Part shown: positions 24,025 through 33,851 of the stretch, one piece after another
Position numbering within the stretch: the stretch's first letter is position 1
How the letters are laid out: each line of letters opens with the position of its first letter
NCBI RefSeq assembly: GCF_039655865.1
Contig: NZ_JBBYXL010000002.1
Coordinates: forward strand, 62,001 to 126,000
DNA from: Prosthecobacter sp. SYSU 5D2
GTDB taxonomy: Bacteria > Verrucomicrobiota > Verrucomicrobiia > Verrucomicrobiales > Verrucomicrobiaceae
DNA: 64,000 nt
Direction: 5' to 3'
Position numbers and translations under genes: made by a program
The notes under the pieces: model-generated
The model's database searches: none
What the model was told of the DNA's origin: nothing
Seen by the model: the letters and a program-made list of their open reading frames with translations, nothing else

Positions 24025-25725
24025 ATGCCTGAAACCCCCACCCTGTCCCAACTCGAGCTGCGTGTGCTCGATCTCGTCCGTGACGAAGTCCTCCAAACCC
24101 CGCCTGGATTCGGCACCGGGTCTGACCTCTTTGAGGCCGGCCTGGACTCCATGGCCATCATGCAGCTTTTGCTGCTACTGGAGGAGCATTACTCCGTCGC
24201 CATCCCGGTAGGCAGTGTCTCGCGGGCCAATTTTAAGAGTGCGCAGACCATTGCCGCCTTGCTTGTGCAGCAAGGATACACCATCGTCGAAGGCGGTCCT
24301 GAAGAACCCGCACCCGCCGCCGCGATGGCGGAAGTGGCCGCGCCACCGCTGGCGGCGGTTCCTGCCGCACCGGAGGCCAAATTTGACCGCTTGCCGCTGC
24401 GCGACTGCGATTTCTTCACGCATGCCTTTGATGAAATGCTGCGCCAGGCCGGCCAGGGCGGACACATCGCCCGCTCCTTCATTGAGCTGGACCGGGCACC
24501 GGACGTGCCTGCGCTGAAAACGCTGCTGGCGGGCCTTCATGACCGTTTTGCCTTCCCCATCCTGACGGCGCAGCTCAAGAAGCCCGGCTTTTTCTCCCTG
24601 CCGCTCTGGGTGCCCGCCACGAATCCGAGGCCGCTGGAACTGGAGCTCTGGTCCGATGAAAAATCCGCCGGGCTGCTGCTGCCGCATGGGGCCAAACCCT
24701 TCAGCGATGTGCAGACGAAGCTGGATGACATCATCAACACCTCCCTGCCTCAGTATGAAGACGGCTGGATGAATGTGCGCTTTGACCTGGTGGAAAAGGC
24801 TGACGGCTCCTGCGTTTTCGTTTTCTCCTGGAGCCACCTCATCATGGACGGCATCGGTGCGGAGTTCTTCCTGCTGGAGATGAATCGTTTGTTAGGTGGA
24901 AAGAGCGAGCCGGTCCCTGGATTTGACCTCACAGACCTGAACGACCAGCGCGGTTGGGGCGAGCGGTGGAAGACGGCCAAGGTGATGCCGTCCTTCTTTG
25001 ACACGGTGATGAGCAAGCCCTTCGAGGCACTGGGCTCCGCCAAGCTTTCCTCCGGGCGGGCACACTTCCAGGTCATCACCCTGACCAAGGAGCAAAGCGC
25101 CGAGGCCGCCCGCCGCAGCGCGGAGATCTCCGGGCCGCTGATCAACATGCCCTTCCATCTGGCCTGCGCCATGCGTGCGCACCAGAGCGTCTTTACGCAT
25201 CGCGGCCAGCAGCCGGAATCGCTGATGTGCTGCATTCCCATCCAGGTGCGGCGCAAGGGCACGCGCGGTCCGCTTTTCCAGAACCATCTGACCATGTTTT
25301 TCTGCAATCTGCTGGCCGATGAACTGACCACCCTGGATGCCGCTGCAGGTGCCCTGCACAAACAGCACACACGCTTCATCAAGGACAAGATTGGCGATGC
25401 CTTCCGCGACCTGATGTGGATGATGCGCCCCATGCCGCCGAGCCTGCACATGCACTTCATCAACTGGCACATGAAGGGCAAGTTCAGTTCCTTTTACCAT
25501 TCCAACACGGGCGTCTTTGCCCCTGAGCTGACCGAGTTCGCCGGGGCGCAGGTGACCAATGCATATCACGTGCCCAGCTTCTCAGATCCTCCGGGCACAG
25601 GCGTCTTCACCAATGAGAAAAACGGCCGCCTGGTGCTGACGCTCTGCTGGCGCGAAGGCACCATCACTGAGGAAGAACGTGCCATCTTTGTCAACCAGCT
25701 CATGAGCGACCTCGGGGTCGCCTGA
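24025..25725 (+). CDS. Acyl-carrier-protein domain fused to a condensation-type acyltransferase
   Basis: 566 residues from ATG 24025. Residues about 5-80 are an ACP/PCP with the phosphopantetheine serine in FEAGLDSMAIM. A proline/alanine-rich linker (about 85-125) follows, then a large domain with SHLIMDGIGAEFF, which fits the HHxxxDG active site of condensation/acyltransferase enzymes with the first histidine replaced by serine, and a C-terminal half containing NHLTMFFCNLL. There is no adenylation or thioesterase domain, so it must act with partners not in the window. It follows rtcA by 74 bp. TTGACC (23981) N16 TACGGT (24003) may be its own promoter, so operon membership is uncertain. Product unknown. 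Confidence 0.72.
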   Translation: MPETPTLSQLELRVLDLVRDEVLQTPPGFGTGSDLFEAGLDSMAIMQLLLLLEEHYSVAIPVGSVSRANFKSAQTIAALLVQQGYTIVEGGPEEPAPAAAMAEVAAPPLAAVPAAPEAKFDRLPLRDCDFFTHAFDEMLRQAGQGGHIARSFIELDRAPDVPALKTLLAGLHDRFAFPILTAQLKKPGFFSLPLWVPATNPRPLELELWSDEKSAGLLLPHGAKPFSDVQTKLDDIINTSLPQYEDGWMNVRFDLVEKADGSCVFVFSWSHLIMDGIGAEFFLLEMNRLLGGKSEPVPGFDLTDLNDQRGWGERWKTAKVMPSFFDTVMSKPFEALGSAKLSSGRAHFQVITLTKEQSAEAARRSAEISGPLINMPFHLACAMRAHQSVFTHRGQQPESLMCCIPIQVRRKGTRGPLFQNHLTMFFCNLLADELTTLDAAAGALHKQHTRFIKDKIGDAFRDLMWMMRPMPPSLHMHFINWHMKGKFSSFYHSNTGVFAPELTEFAGAQVTNAYHVPSFSDPPGTGVFTNEKNGRLVLTLCWREGTITEEERAIFVNQLMSDLGVA

Positions 25726-25770
25726 GCATTGTAAACCCAACCCTGCAAAAAACGCCATCACGCATCGTGC

Positions 25771-27093
25771 ATGGCACCCGATGTGCTCTTTATTGATCGT
25801 CCCATGCTGAATGTTGACATCTCCTCCCTAGGTCCATGCCAGTTCCATTCCCCCCTGCATCAGATCGGCAGTGTGCAGGTGCCGTACAAGACGGAAGTGG
25901 ACCGCATTCTTTACACCAATACGGTGCAGGGCCTGCAGGAGGAAAACAGCGCGCTGAGCTTCGAAGAAGCCGGGCCGCGCGAAAAGATTTTCTTTGATCC
26001 TCCACGCACCACGGTGGGCATCGTTACCTGTGGCGGCCTTTGCCCAGGGCTGAATGACATCATCCGTGGCATCGTCAACCAGTGCTACCGGCAGTACGGC
26101 ATCAACCGGGTGTATGGATTCCGCTATGGTTATGAGGGCCTGGTGCAGCGGTACGGTCACACGCCGTTGATGCTGAGGCCGGAGTCCGTATCCCAGATCC
26201 ATAATTTTGGCGGCACCATCCTGGGCAGCTCACGAGGCCAGCAGCTTATTGGCGACATGGTGGACACCCTGGAAGACATGGGGGTGGACATCCTCTTCGT
26301 CATCGGCGGTGACGGCACCCTGCGCGGTGCCTCAGAGATCGCCAAAGAGATTGCCGTGCGCGGGCTTCGCAAGGCCGTGGTCGGCATTCCCAAGACCATT
26401 GACAATGACATCATGTACCTTGACAAGAGCTTCGGTTTTGAGACCGCTTTTGCCGAGGCTGTCAATGCAGTCAAGTGCGCCTACACGGAGGCCTGCGGAG
26501 CTGTCAATGGCATCGGGCTTTTGAAACTGATGGGCCGTGACAGCGGTTTCATCGCCTGTTACGCTGCGCTGGCCGGCAGCAATGTGGACTTTGTGCTCAT
26601 CCCGGAAGTGCAGTTCACCATGGAAGGCACCACCGGCCTGCTGGAGGCACTGCGCTACCGCGTGGCCAAGCGCGGCAGTGCCGTCATCGTGGTGGCAGAA
26701 GGGGCCGGGCAGGAGCTGTTTTCAGACAACGGCAGCACGGATGCCAGCGGTAACAAACGTTATGGCGACATCGGCCTGCACTTGAAGGACGAGATCAACG
26801 CTTTCTTCAAGGCCCGCCGCATGGAGGTCAATTTGAAGTACATTGACCCCAGCTACATCGTCCGCAGCGTACCGGCGAATCCGCAGGACAATGTCTATTG
26901 CTCACGCCTCGCGCAATCTGCCGTGCATGCGGCGATGGCGGGCAAAACCTCCATGCTGGTGGGTCGCTGGCACAATGCCTTTGTGCATCTGCCGCTGGAC
27001 ATGGTGACCCATGGCCGTCGCAAAGTGGACCCGCATAGCGAGCTCTGGCATGCCGTACTGGAGAGCACCGGCCAGCCCGCGATGATGACGTGA
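25771..27093 (+). CDS. pfkA: ATP-dependent 6-phosphofructokinase (plant/TP0108-like group)
   Basis: 440 residues. Motifs: TCGGLCPGLNDIIRG, FVIGGDGTLRGA (GGDGT favours ATP over pyrophosphate), GIPKTIDNDI, KLMGRDSGFIACYA and EVQFTMEG. The roughly 80-residue N-terminal extension before the first Rossmann strand and the PKTIDND form place it with the plant-type/'clade X' enzymes rather than short E. coli PfkA. A second possible start is ATG 25804. It catalyses the committed step of glycolysis. The thioredoxin-like gene follows on the same strand. Confidence 0.92.
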   Translation: MAPDVLFIDRPMLNVDISSLGPCQFHSPLHQIGSVQVPYKTEVDRILYTNTVQGLQEENSALSFEEAGPREKIFFDPPRTTVGIVTCGGLCPGLNDIIRGIVNQCYRQYGINRVYGFRYGYEGLVQRYGHTPLMLRPESVSQIHNFGGTILGSSRGQQLIGDMVDTLEDMGVDILFVIGGDGTLRGASEIAKEIAVRGLRKAVVGIPKTIDNDIMYLDKSFGFETAFAEAVNAVKCAYTEACGAVNGIGLLKLMGRDSGFIACYAALAGSNVDFVLIPEVQFTMEGTTGLLEALRYRVAKRGSAVIVVAEGAGQELFSDNGSTDASGNKRYGDIGLHLKDEINAFFKARRMEVNLKYIDPSYIVRSVPANPQDNVYCSRLAQSAVHAAMAGKTSMLVGRWHNAFVHLPLDMVTHGRRKVDPHSELWHAVLESTGQPAMMT

Positions 27094-27151
27094 GCGAGCG
27101 CGGAACTGCAAAATCAGTTGGCATTCCCGGCTTGTGAGCGGAGCTTTCCGC

Positions 27152-27547
27152 ATGAAAGCCTCCAACATCGGCATCTGGCTCACGGTCGCACTCCTGGTAT
27201 GGGGGGCCTGGATCGTGATGGACATGGCGGTACCTGCGAAATCACCCAGCGGCGGCGCTTCGTCGCTGGCTGTCTTGAAGACATCCGAAGTGCCGGTACT
27301 GGTGGAATTTTATGCCGACTGGTGCGGTCCTTGCCGGGTAGTGGGGCCGGTGGTAGATGCGCTGGCCGTGGAGGTGGCAGGCCGGGCCAAGGTCATCCGC
27401 CTGGACATGGATTTGCAGAAGCAGCTCGCTGCCAAGCACGGCGTGCGCAGCATTCCCACCTTCATCGCTTTCAAAGACGGCCGCGAGGTGGCCCGGCAAA
27501 GCGGCGTCATTCCCAAAGCGATGATGCTGCAGATGTTGGGTTTGTAA
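27152..27547 (+). CDS. Membrane-anchored thioredoxin
   Basis: 131 residues from ATG 27152; GTG 27134 would add six residues. One N-terminal membrane segment (IGIWLTVALLVWGAWIVM) is followed by a thioredoxin domain with VLVEFYADWCGPCRVVGPVV and the cis-proline in VRSIPTFIAFKDG. The active site faces the periplasm if the N-terminus is inside. It reduces or shuffles disulfides in exported proteins. The stop is 9 bp from the convergent DUF1501 gene. Confidence 0.9.
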   Translation: MKASNIGIWLTVALLVWGAWIVMDMAVPAKSPSGGASSLAVLKTSEVPVLVEFYADWCGPCRVVGPVVDALAVEVAGRAKVIRLDMDLQKQLAAKHGVRSIPTFIAFKDGREVARQSGVIPKAMMLQMLGL

Positions 27548-27555
27548 ACTTATGG

Positions 27556-28995
27556 TTAGGCTAGAAGCTCCGGCACAATCTTGCAGTCCTCTACCCCGGT
27601 CAGGCGGAAGTCCAGGCCGGCATACTTGAAGGTGAACTTGGAGTGGTCGAAGCCCAGCGCGCGCAGCAGGGTGGCGTGCAGCTCGTGGACGTGCACCGGT
27701 TTTTCCACAGCGGCAAAGCCGAACTCATCGGTCGCGCCGTGGGTATAACCACCTTTGGTGCCACCACCGGCCAGCCAGTTGGTGAAGCCGTAGTGGTTGT
27801 GGTCACGACCGCGCTGCTTGCCCGCATTGGCTCCCGGCGTCGGCAGCTCCACCGCCGGAGTGCGGCCAAATTCACCGCCCCAGATCATGAGCGTATCATC
27901 AAACAGGCCGCGCTGCTTCATGTCCGCCATGAAGGCGGCGATGGCACCGTCCACATCCTTGGCCAGGCGTGCATGGTCCAGGATTTCATCGTGGCTGTCC
28001 CAGGGTTGTCCGGCCCCGGTCCAGAGCTGGATGAAGCGCACACCCCGCTCCAGCAGGCGGCGGGCGATGAGTGTCTGCCGTCCAAAGTTGTTCTCGCCAT
28101 AAGCCTTGCGGATGTGCTCAGGCTCCTTGCTGATGTCAAAGGCATCCGTCGCCTCCATCTGCATGCGGTAGGCCAGTTCATAGCTCTGGATGCGCGCATC
28201 CAGCTGCTGATCCTTGTCACGCTGGATGAGGTGGTTGTGGTTCAGCTCATACAGCAGGTCGAGCTGGCGGCGCTGCTGCTTCATGTCCAGGGAGGTGTTC
28301 TTGATGAACTCCACCAGCTTGTCCACATCGGTGTTTTCTGTGTTGATGTAGGTGCCCTGGTAGATGCTCGGCAGGAAGGCAGACTGCCAGTTTTTAGTGC
28401 GGCGCGTCGGCATGCCCTTCGGGCACATGGAGATGTAGCCGGGAAGGTTTTCATTTTCCGAGCCCAGTCCATAAGTCACCCACGAGCCGAAGCTCGGGCG
28501 CTGCAGGCGGCCATCGCCCGTGTTCATCAGGCCCAGGGAAGGCTCATGGTTAGGCACATCCGCCTGCATGGAGCGGATCACGCACAGGTCATCCGCAAAC
28601 TCCGCCGTGCGGGAAAAGATCTCGCTTACCTCCAGGCCGCACTGGCCATACTTCTGGAACTTGAAGGGCGACTTCATACCCGCGCCGGTCGGACGCTCCG
28701 TTTTCAGCACGTTCGGCAGCGGCTTGCCATCGTATTTGTCCAGCATCGGCTTCGGATCAAACGTGTCCACCTGCGACGGCCCGCCGTTCATGAAGAAGTG
28801 GATCACCCGCTTGGCCGTCGGTTTGAAATGCGACTGCCGCACACCAAACGGATTGTTGGCATTCAGCGCCGCCTCCGCCTTGCCAGCCCCCATCAGATCC
28901 CCCAGCGCCATGGTCCCCAGGCCCATGCCCAGACGTCCCAGCAACTGCCTGCGGGTGAGAAAATGATGTTCGAGATTGGGGGCGTGATGGGACAT
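27556..28995 (-). CDS. DUF1501 protein (Tat-exported, sulfatase-like fold)
   Basis: 479 residues. The twin-arginine signal is LTRRQLLGRLGMGLGTMALG. Typical DUF1501 segments are HFFMNGGPSQVDTFDPKP, IQLWTGAGQPWDSHDEI, DTLMIWGGEFGRTP, GRDHNHYGFTNWLAGGG and ELHATLLRALGFDH. The family is related to alkaline phosphatase/sulfatase folds and is almost always paired with DUF1549/DUF1553 proteins, as here. The role in the pair is not established. It is the second gene of the unit, 44 bp behind the 29040-32363 gene. Confidence 0.93.
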   Translation of the reverse strand: MSHHAPNLEHHFLTRRQLLGRLGMGLGTMALGDLMGAGKAEAALNANNPFGVRQSHFKPTAKRVIHFFMNGGPSQVDTFDPKPMLDKYDGKPLPNVLKTERPTGAGMKSPFKFQKYGQCGLEVSEIFSRTAEFADDLCVIRSMQADVPNHEPSLGLMNTGDGRLQRPSFGSWVTYGLGSENENLPGYISMCPKGMPTRRTKNWQSAFLPSIYQGTYINTENTDVDKLVEFIKNTSLDMKQQRRQLDLLYELNHNHLIQRDKDQQLDARIQSYELAYRMQMEATDAFDISKEPEHIRKAYGENNFGRQTLIARRLLERGVRFIQLWTGAGQPWDSHDEILDHARLAKDVDGAIAAFMADMKQRGLFDDTLMIWGGEFGRTPAVELPTPGANAGKQRGRDHNHYGFTNWLAGGGTKGGYTHGATDEFGFAAVEKPVHVHELHATLLRALGFDHSKFTFKYAGLDFRLTGVEDCKIVPELLA

Positions 28996-29039
28996 GGGCG
29001 GGGGAGTTTGTCAGGCGGTTAAAATGGCATTCGTCAGCT

Positions 29040-32000
29040 TCAGTCCACAAACTGGAATTCATTGGACATCATCAGCACCTGCCCCAGTTGCGCGAGGGGA
29101 GACTGGGGTTTGTCGCGGTTCACGGGCCAAGCATCGGGGCCGCAGAAATCGGTGTCGGCGCGGGTCACGGGTGTCACCGTGCCGGTGGCATCCATGCGCT
29201 CGATCTTCGGCGCCCAGGAGTAGCTGTCGCTGTCCGTGCTGCCTTCTTCACAGTCAACCACGAAGCTCAGCACCTCGTCCTGGGTCACTTCGATCTCAGC
29301 ATTCAGATCCACACTGCCGGCGGGCTTCACCAGCTCCTCGCGGATCTTCCCAGCGCGGCTGGAGAGGATCCAGGCGCGCACGCCGTTGCCCTTCGGACTG
29401 CTGCGTTTGATTGTGCCGCTGATGCGGATCTTTTCCTTCTCAAAAGGCGATGTCCACTGCATCACGGCGGCCCCTTTCTTGCCCGGATGGCCATTGCCTG
29501 CGCCGATGTAAAGATGGCCAAATTCCTTGCTCGGATAAACCGTTTCCGGTGTCCAGCGATGCGTGCTCTGGCCCACCTTGCCAAAGTGCGGCAGAGGCGC
29601 ATACCCTACCAGACTGACCTTGCCGCTCGCAGCAGCCGTTTCCACCACACCGCTGCCGTAGCGCCAGACAAACGCCGCTGACCGGTTGCTCAGGGCATCC
29701 GCATCGTTGCAGAATCGCTGCGCCAGCTCCACCTCCTCCGGCTGTGGACTGCGCAGCAGCACCCGCTGATACAGCGCACGGATCGCTTCAGAATCAATGG
29801 TGCTGCCCTTCACCGGCGTGGCCGCCGCCAGCTTCATGGACCGCTGCTGCATGAACGGGCTGTTCATCAGAAACAGCGCCTGCTGCGGCACCGTGGTCAC
29901 ATAGCGCATCGGGCTGTGGTTGTCCGGATTGGCAAAGTCAAACATCGCCGGCACCGTCGCCTGCTCATAGCGGTCCACCAGCAGGTACAGGCTGCGGCGG
30001 CTGTCCGCCAGCTTGTCATTCAGCATCACGGCCCGTCCGCCCATCTGGCCCAGGTTCAAATCCCCCGCCACCTGCAGCATCGCATCACGCATGGATTCAT
30101 AGTCCAGGCGCTGGCGGTTCTGCCGGCTGATGAGGTCATTGTCCGCATCCTTCACATTTTTCTCCTCAGAGCTCACCGCCGCCTGCTGATAGGCGCGGGT
30201 GTTCAGGATGCGCCGGTGCAGCTTCTTCAGGCTCCAGCCTTCCTCCATGAAAGTGGCGGCCAGGAGGTCCAGCACATCCTGTTGCACAGGCTGGTCCGTC
30301 TGCACGCCGAAGTCGCTCGTCTGCCCAACCAAAGGTTTGCCAAAATGCTGCGTCCACACCCGGTTCACCATCACCCTCGCCGTCAGCGGATTCTCCTTGC
30401 TGGCGATCTTTTCCGCCAGCTCCAGGCGGCCGCTGCCATCGCTGAAGCTTTCACCGCCAAACATCGTCAGCCAGCCACGCGGAGCCACCGCACCGCGCCG
30501 GCTCGGATTGCCCCGGATGAAGATGCTGATGTCCGCCGGCTTCTCCTTGTCCAGCATCACCATCGCACGCGGTGGCGCACCGGGGTGCTCCGTCTCCAGC
30601 TTCACGCGTTCATTGGCCGTCTTCACCGTCATCGTCAGGTCCTTGCGGGTGAAAAACAGATTCGCCTGCTCCACTGGCACCGCCATCGGGGAGGGGTCCG
30701 TCTGCAAAATGTCGCGCACCTCTTTCCAGTCGGCATTGTCCGGTTCAGTGCCCGCCAGGCAGGTGTTAAAAATATCCGCATACAGCGCCGCCACGTCCTC
30801 AAATTTCTTCGGCGCAGGCCGCTTCGCCAGCTCGTTCCGCAGCACCGCATTTAGATTGCTGTCCGGCTTGACCATCGCCTTCACCACGTCTGGCGCTTTC
30901 GCGGCAAATTCCTCCGCAGGCAGCGCCGCAAATTCCTTCCAGGCCAGCATCACCGGATGCGGCTTGCTCTTCAGCGCATGGCGTTTCAAAAAGTCACCCC
31001 ACTGGTCCGCCACCTTGTCCCGCAGCTTCAGCGCCCCGGCGCGACCCTTCAGCGTGTTGCGGTCCTTGATCGTCGCCGCCTCTTGGGCAAAGGCCAGATA
31101 CTCCGCCACCCGCTCCGGCACACGGATCTCATCATGGACCTTCTTTTTGAAGTCCAGCTCCTTCTGGGCGATCGCCGCCACCTTCGCCTCATAGTCCCTC
31201 GCATCCTCCTCCTTCGCCGCCTTGCCGATCACCGGAAACGCGTCCGCCTCAGGCAGCTCACTGCTGTTGAAGACCGAATACAGCGCGTAATAATCCCGCG
31301 CCGGGATCGGGTCAAACTTATGGTCATGGCAGCGCGCGCAGCCCACCGTCAGCCCCAGCATCCCGCGGGAAACCACATCAATGCGGTCATCCGTCTGCAG
31401 ATCCTTGTTGCTGATGAACCGGTCCCCCACGCTCAGATACCCCAGCGCCGCCAGATGCGGATCCTGGCTGCCCGCAGGCACCATCTTGTCCGCCGCCAGC
31501 TGATACTTCAAAAACTCATCATACGGCATGTCCTCATTCAGCGCCTTCACCACCCAGTCACGAAAAGTATACGCATACGGATAGCGCGTGTTCTTCCCCG
31601 CCACCTGGTAGCCGTCCGTGTCCGCATAGCGCGCCACATCCAGCCACACCCGGCCCCAGCGCTCGCCATAGGCCGGGCTCGCCAGCAGCTGGTCCACCAG
31701 CGCCTCCGTCGCCGCCTTCGCGTCCTTCGCCATCGCCTGCTCAAAGGCCTTCATCTCAGCAAAGGTCGGCTGCAGACCCGTCAGCGTCACATGGATCCGC
31801 CGGCACAGCGTCGCCGCATCCGCCGCCGGGGCAAAGTCCAGCCCCGCCTCCTTCAGTTTCTCACCGATCAGGCTGTCCACCGTCCCCGCAGGCTTCTTCA
31901 CCGGCAGGAATGCCCAGTGCTGCATCGGGTCCTTCTTCTCATGCTCATCGGCCAGCTTCTCCTCCGGCCACGGCAGGCCCATCTGCACCCACTTCTCCAG

Positions 32001-32363
32001 CGCCGCAATGTCCCCCGCCTTCAGCTTGTCCGCCTTCTTCGGCATCGCCTCCACCCCGTCCGCGTGGTTGATCGCCTTGATCAGCTTGGAAGCCGCCGCA
32101 TTCCCCGGCTCCACCACCTTCCCATAGTCGCTCCCGCGCAGGATCGCACTCCTCAGGTCCACCCGCAGCCCGTTCTCATGCTTGTGCCCGCCATGGCAGT
32201 CATAGCAGTTCTCCGCCAGCACCGGCCGCACACTCTTCTCGAAAAACTCAATCTGCTCCGGCGAAAAGCTCCCCGCAGCCGGGGCCGCCGCAGCCGCAAA
32301 AGATCCGGCGACGGCAAAACTGCCGCCGATCAGCCGGAGGAAAAAAGGATTCTGAAAAGTCAT
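29040..32363 (-). CDS. Planctomycete-type cytochrome c / DUF1549 / DUF1553 protein
   Basis: 1107 residues with a signal peptide. PSCyt1 domain at the N-terminus (FEKSVRPVLAENCYDCHGGHKHENGL, CxxCH haem site), then DUF1549 (about 130-370; GERWGRVWLDVARYADTDGY, VGCARCHDHKFDPIPARDYY with a second CxxCH), DUF1553 (from about 620; GGRLELAEKIA-like, MVNRVWTQHFGKPLVGQTSDFG) and, inserted towards the end, a roughly 150-residue beta-rich module (VSLVGYAPLPHFG ... SYSWAPKIE). It is probably periplasmic and co-transcribed with the DUF1501 gene. Members of this family are highly multiplied in Planctomycetes and Verrucomicrobia and proposed to act in polysaccharide use; function not proven. Confidence 0.93.
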   Translation of the reverse strand: MTFQNPFFLRLIGGSFAVAGSFAAAAAPAAGSFSPEQIEFFEKSVRPVLAENCYDCHGGHKHENGLRVDLRSAILRGSDYGKVVEPGNAAASKLIKAINHADGVEAMPKKADKLKAGDIAALEKWVQMGLPWPEEKLADEHEKKDPMQHWAFLPVKKPAGTVDSLIGEKLKEAGLDFAPAADAATLCRRIHVTLTGLQPTFAEMKAFEQAMAKDAKAATEALVDQLLASPAYGERWGRVWLDVARYADTDGYQVAGKNTRYPYAYTFRDWVVKALNEDMPYDEFLKYQLAADKMVPAGSQDPHLAALGYLSVGDRFISNKDLQTDDRIDVVSRGMLGLTVGCARCHDHKFDPIPARDYYALYSVFNSSELPEADAFPVIGKAAKEEDARDYEAKVAAIAQKELDFKKKVHDEIRVPERVAEYLAFAQEAATIKDRNTLKGRAGALKLRDKVADQWGDFLKRHALKSKPHPVMLAWKEFAALPAEEFAAKAPDVVKAMVKPDSNLNAVLRNELAKRPAPKKFEDVAALYADIFNTCLAGTEPDNADWKEVRDILQTDPSPMAVPVEQANLFFTRKDLTMTVKTANERVKLETEHPGAPPRAMVMLDKEKPADISIFIRGNPSRRGAVAPRGWLTMFGGESFSDGSGRLELAEKIASKENPLTARVMVNRVWTQHFGKPLVGQTSDFGVQTDQPVQQDVLDLLAATFMEEGWSLKKLHRRILNTRAYQQAAVSSEEKNVKDADNDLISRQNRQRLDYESMRDAMLQVAGDLNLGQMGGRAVMLNDKLADSRRSLYLLVDRYEQATVPAMFDFANPDNHSPMRYVTTVPQQALFLMNSPFMQQRSMKLAAATPVKGSTIDSEAIRALYQRVLLRSPQPEEVELAQRFCNDADALSNRSAAFVWRYGSGVVETAAASGKVSLVGYAPLPHFGKVGQSTHRWTPETVYPSKEFGHLYIGAGNGHPGKKGAAVMQWTSPFEKEKIRISGTIKRSSPKGNGVRAWILSSRAGKIREELVKPAGSVDLNAEIEVTQDEVLSFVVDCEEGSTDSDSYSWAPKIERMDATGTVTPVTRADTDFCGPDAWPVNRDKPQSPLAQLGQVLMMSNEFQFVD

Positions 32364-32509
32364 CTGAGGGGGATTCGATGCCGAACGGCCACAGGCCGCA
32401 CAATAGTACGGATACGCGCATTCTGCGTGCCACCTTACACCCCAGAAGCCTCCAGATCAATCTCCCCTTGCTCTTTGCAGCCCCGCCATTGTCGCGCTAC
32501 AGACACCCC

Positions 32510-33289
32510 ATGACCTCCGTCCTCCGTGTTCAAAACGCCACCTTCGTCCGTGGCGGCCGCCGCATCCTCAAAGGCATCACCTGGGAGGTCCGGCCCGGCC
32601 AGCACTGGTGCATCCTCGGCCCCAATGGCTGCGGCAAGACCTCCCTCATCAACCTCATCACCGGCTACGAGCCCGCCACCTCCGGCGACATCCAGATCGG
32701 CGAGGACCAGTTCGGCAACAGCGACTGGCGGGACGTCCGCAAGCGCGTCGGCCTCGTCACCAACACCCTCACCACCTTCATCGAGCCGTCCGAGCCCGTC
32801 ATCAACGTCATCGCCAGCGGCCGCGAGGCCAAGCTGAACCTCTGGCAGGACCCGCCCCCCGCCTGGCAGCGCCAGGCCGCCACCTTGTTAAAAGCCACCG
32901 GCAGCCAGCACCTGCGCAAATCCCTCTGGGGCACCCTCTCCCAGGGCGAGCGCCAAAAAGTCCTCATCTGCCGCGCCCTCATGGCCCAGTTCACCGTCCT
33001 CATCCTCGACGAACCCTGCGCCGGCCTCGACCCCGTCGCCCGCGAGCACTTCCTCACCTGGATGGCCGAGATCGCCACCTGGCCCGAGTCCCCCTCCCTC
33101 ATCATGGTCACCCACCATGTCGAAGAAATCCTCCCCTGCCTCACCCACGTCCTCCTGTTAAAAGACGGCCAAGTCCACAGCCAGGGCCAAAAAACCGACA
33201 TCCTCACCAGCGAATCGTTAAGCGAAATCTACGGCGCCCCCGTCGAACTCGAAGAACGCGGTGACCGGTATGCGCTGGTGGTGGGCTGA
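32510..33289 (+). CDS. ABC transporter ATP-binding protein (ModF/YlmA-like single-domain)
   Basis: 260 residues from ATG 32510. It has Walker A GPNGCGKTS, a signature LSQGERQK, Walker B VLILDEPCAGLD and the H-loop VTHHVEEI. Unlike most importer ATPases it has no permease or binding-protein gene next to it. The sequence most resembles the stand-alone ATPases annotated as molybdenum/iron-related (ModF, YlmA). Substrate unknown. The DNA is extremely GC-rich, in contrast to the AT-rich genes immediately downstream. Confidence 0.88.
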   Translation: MTSVLRVQNATFVRGGRRILKGITWEVRPGQHWCILGPNGCGKTSLINLITGYEPATSGDIQIGEDQFGNSDWRDVRKRVGLVTNTLTTFIEPSEPVINVIASGREAKLNLWQDPPPAWQRQAATLLKATGSQHLRKSLWGTLSQGERQKVLICRALMAQFTVLILDEPCAGLDPVAREHFLTWMAEIATWPESPSLIMVTHHVEEILPCLTHVLLLKDGQVHSQGQKTDILTSESLSEIYGAPVELEERGDRYALVVG

Positions 33290-33379
33290 GTTCAGTCGTT
33301 CGGAGTTCCGTATTCATGCGGTCAGGGAGTGGGCTTATCCAGGCAAGCCCGCCAAAAAATAAATGAAGACTAGCTCAGC

Positions 33380-33625
33380 ATGAAGAAAATATTAGATTCA
33401 TACTTTGTAAAACTAAAATATTTGTACACAAAAAGACTCGGGTGTACTTTTATTTTTGCAGTATTCAGTTACTTTTTGGTCGCAATCATCCTTTGGTTGG
33501 CTGTAGCGAATGAGCCAAGATCGCCAGCGACAGAATCTGATGAGTTCAAGGGACCGTTGTTGGTAACCGCTGTACTCTTCTTCTCGTTTTGCGTCGCGCC
33601 GCTGGTTCTCAGAAGGAAGCAATGA
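33380..33625 (+). CDS. Small two-helix membrane protein, unknown function
   Basis: 81 residues starting MKKILDSYFVKLKYLY. Two hydrophobic segments are visible (TFIFAVFSYFLVAIILWLAV and LLVTAVLFFSFCVAPLVL) and the end RRKQ is basic. The AT-rich codon use differs sharply from the preceding ABC gene and marks the start of an accessory stretch. I do not recognise a family. Confidence 0.55.
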   Translation: MKKILDSYFVKLKYLYTKRLGCTFIFAVFSYFLVAIILWLAVANEPRSPATESDEFKGPLLVTAVLFFSFCVAPLVLRRKQ

Positions 33626-33659
33626 CCAGTCAGCGGCACCCGTAGCTGCCAAACCACCC

Positions 33660-33851
33660 ATGCTAGGCACACTATACTCGAACATGCGCGCACACCAAGG
33701 TTCAGCCAGAGGTGAATGGATCGCCAGCAAACTGCCCATGAGCAGCGCCACCAATGTGAGCCAGCGAATCCGTCGCCTGGAAAAAGCCGGTGAGAGAGGT
33801 CGGCTGTCCGAGCCGTTGAAAGCCTGCATCAAACTCCAAGAACACTCATGA
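33660..33851 (+). pseudogene. Possible remnant of a REP-associated transposase C-terminus
   Basis: The 63-residue reading contains GEWIASKLPMSSATNVSQRIRRLE, which resembles the C-terminal helix-turn-helix of REP-associated tyrosine (Y1/IS200-like) transposases. Nothing matching the catalytic HUH domain lies upstream. It may be a fragment left by decay; an alternative is a chance open frame. Confidence 0.35.
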
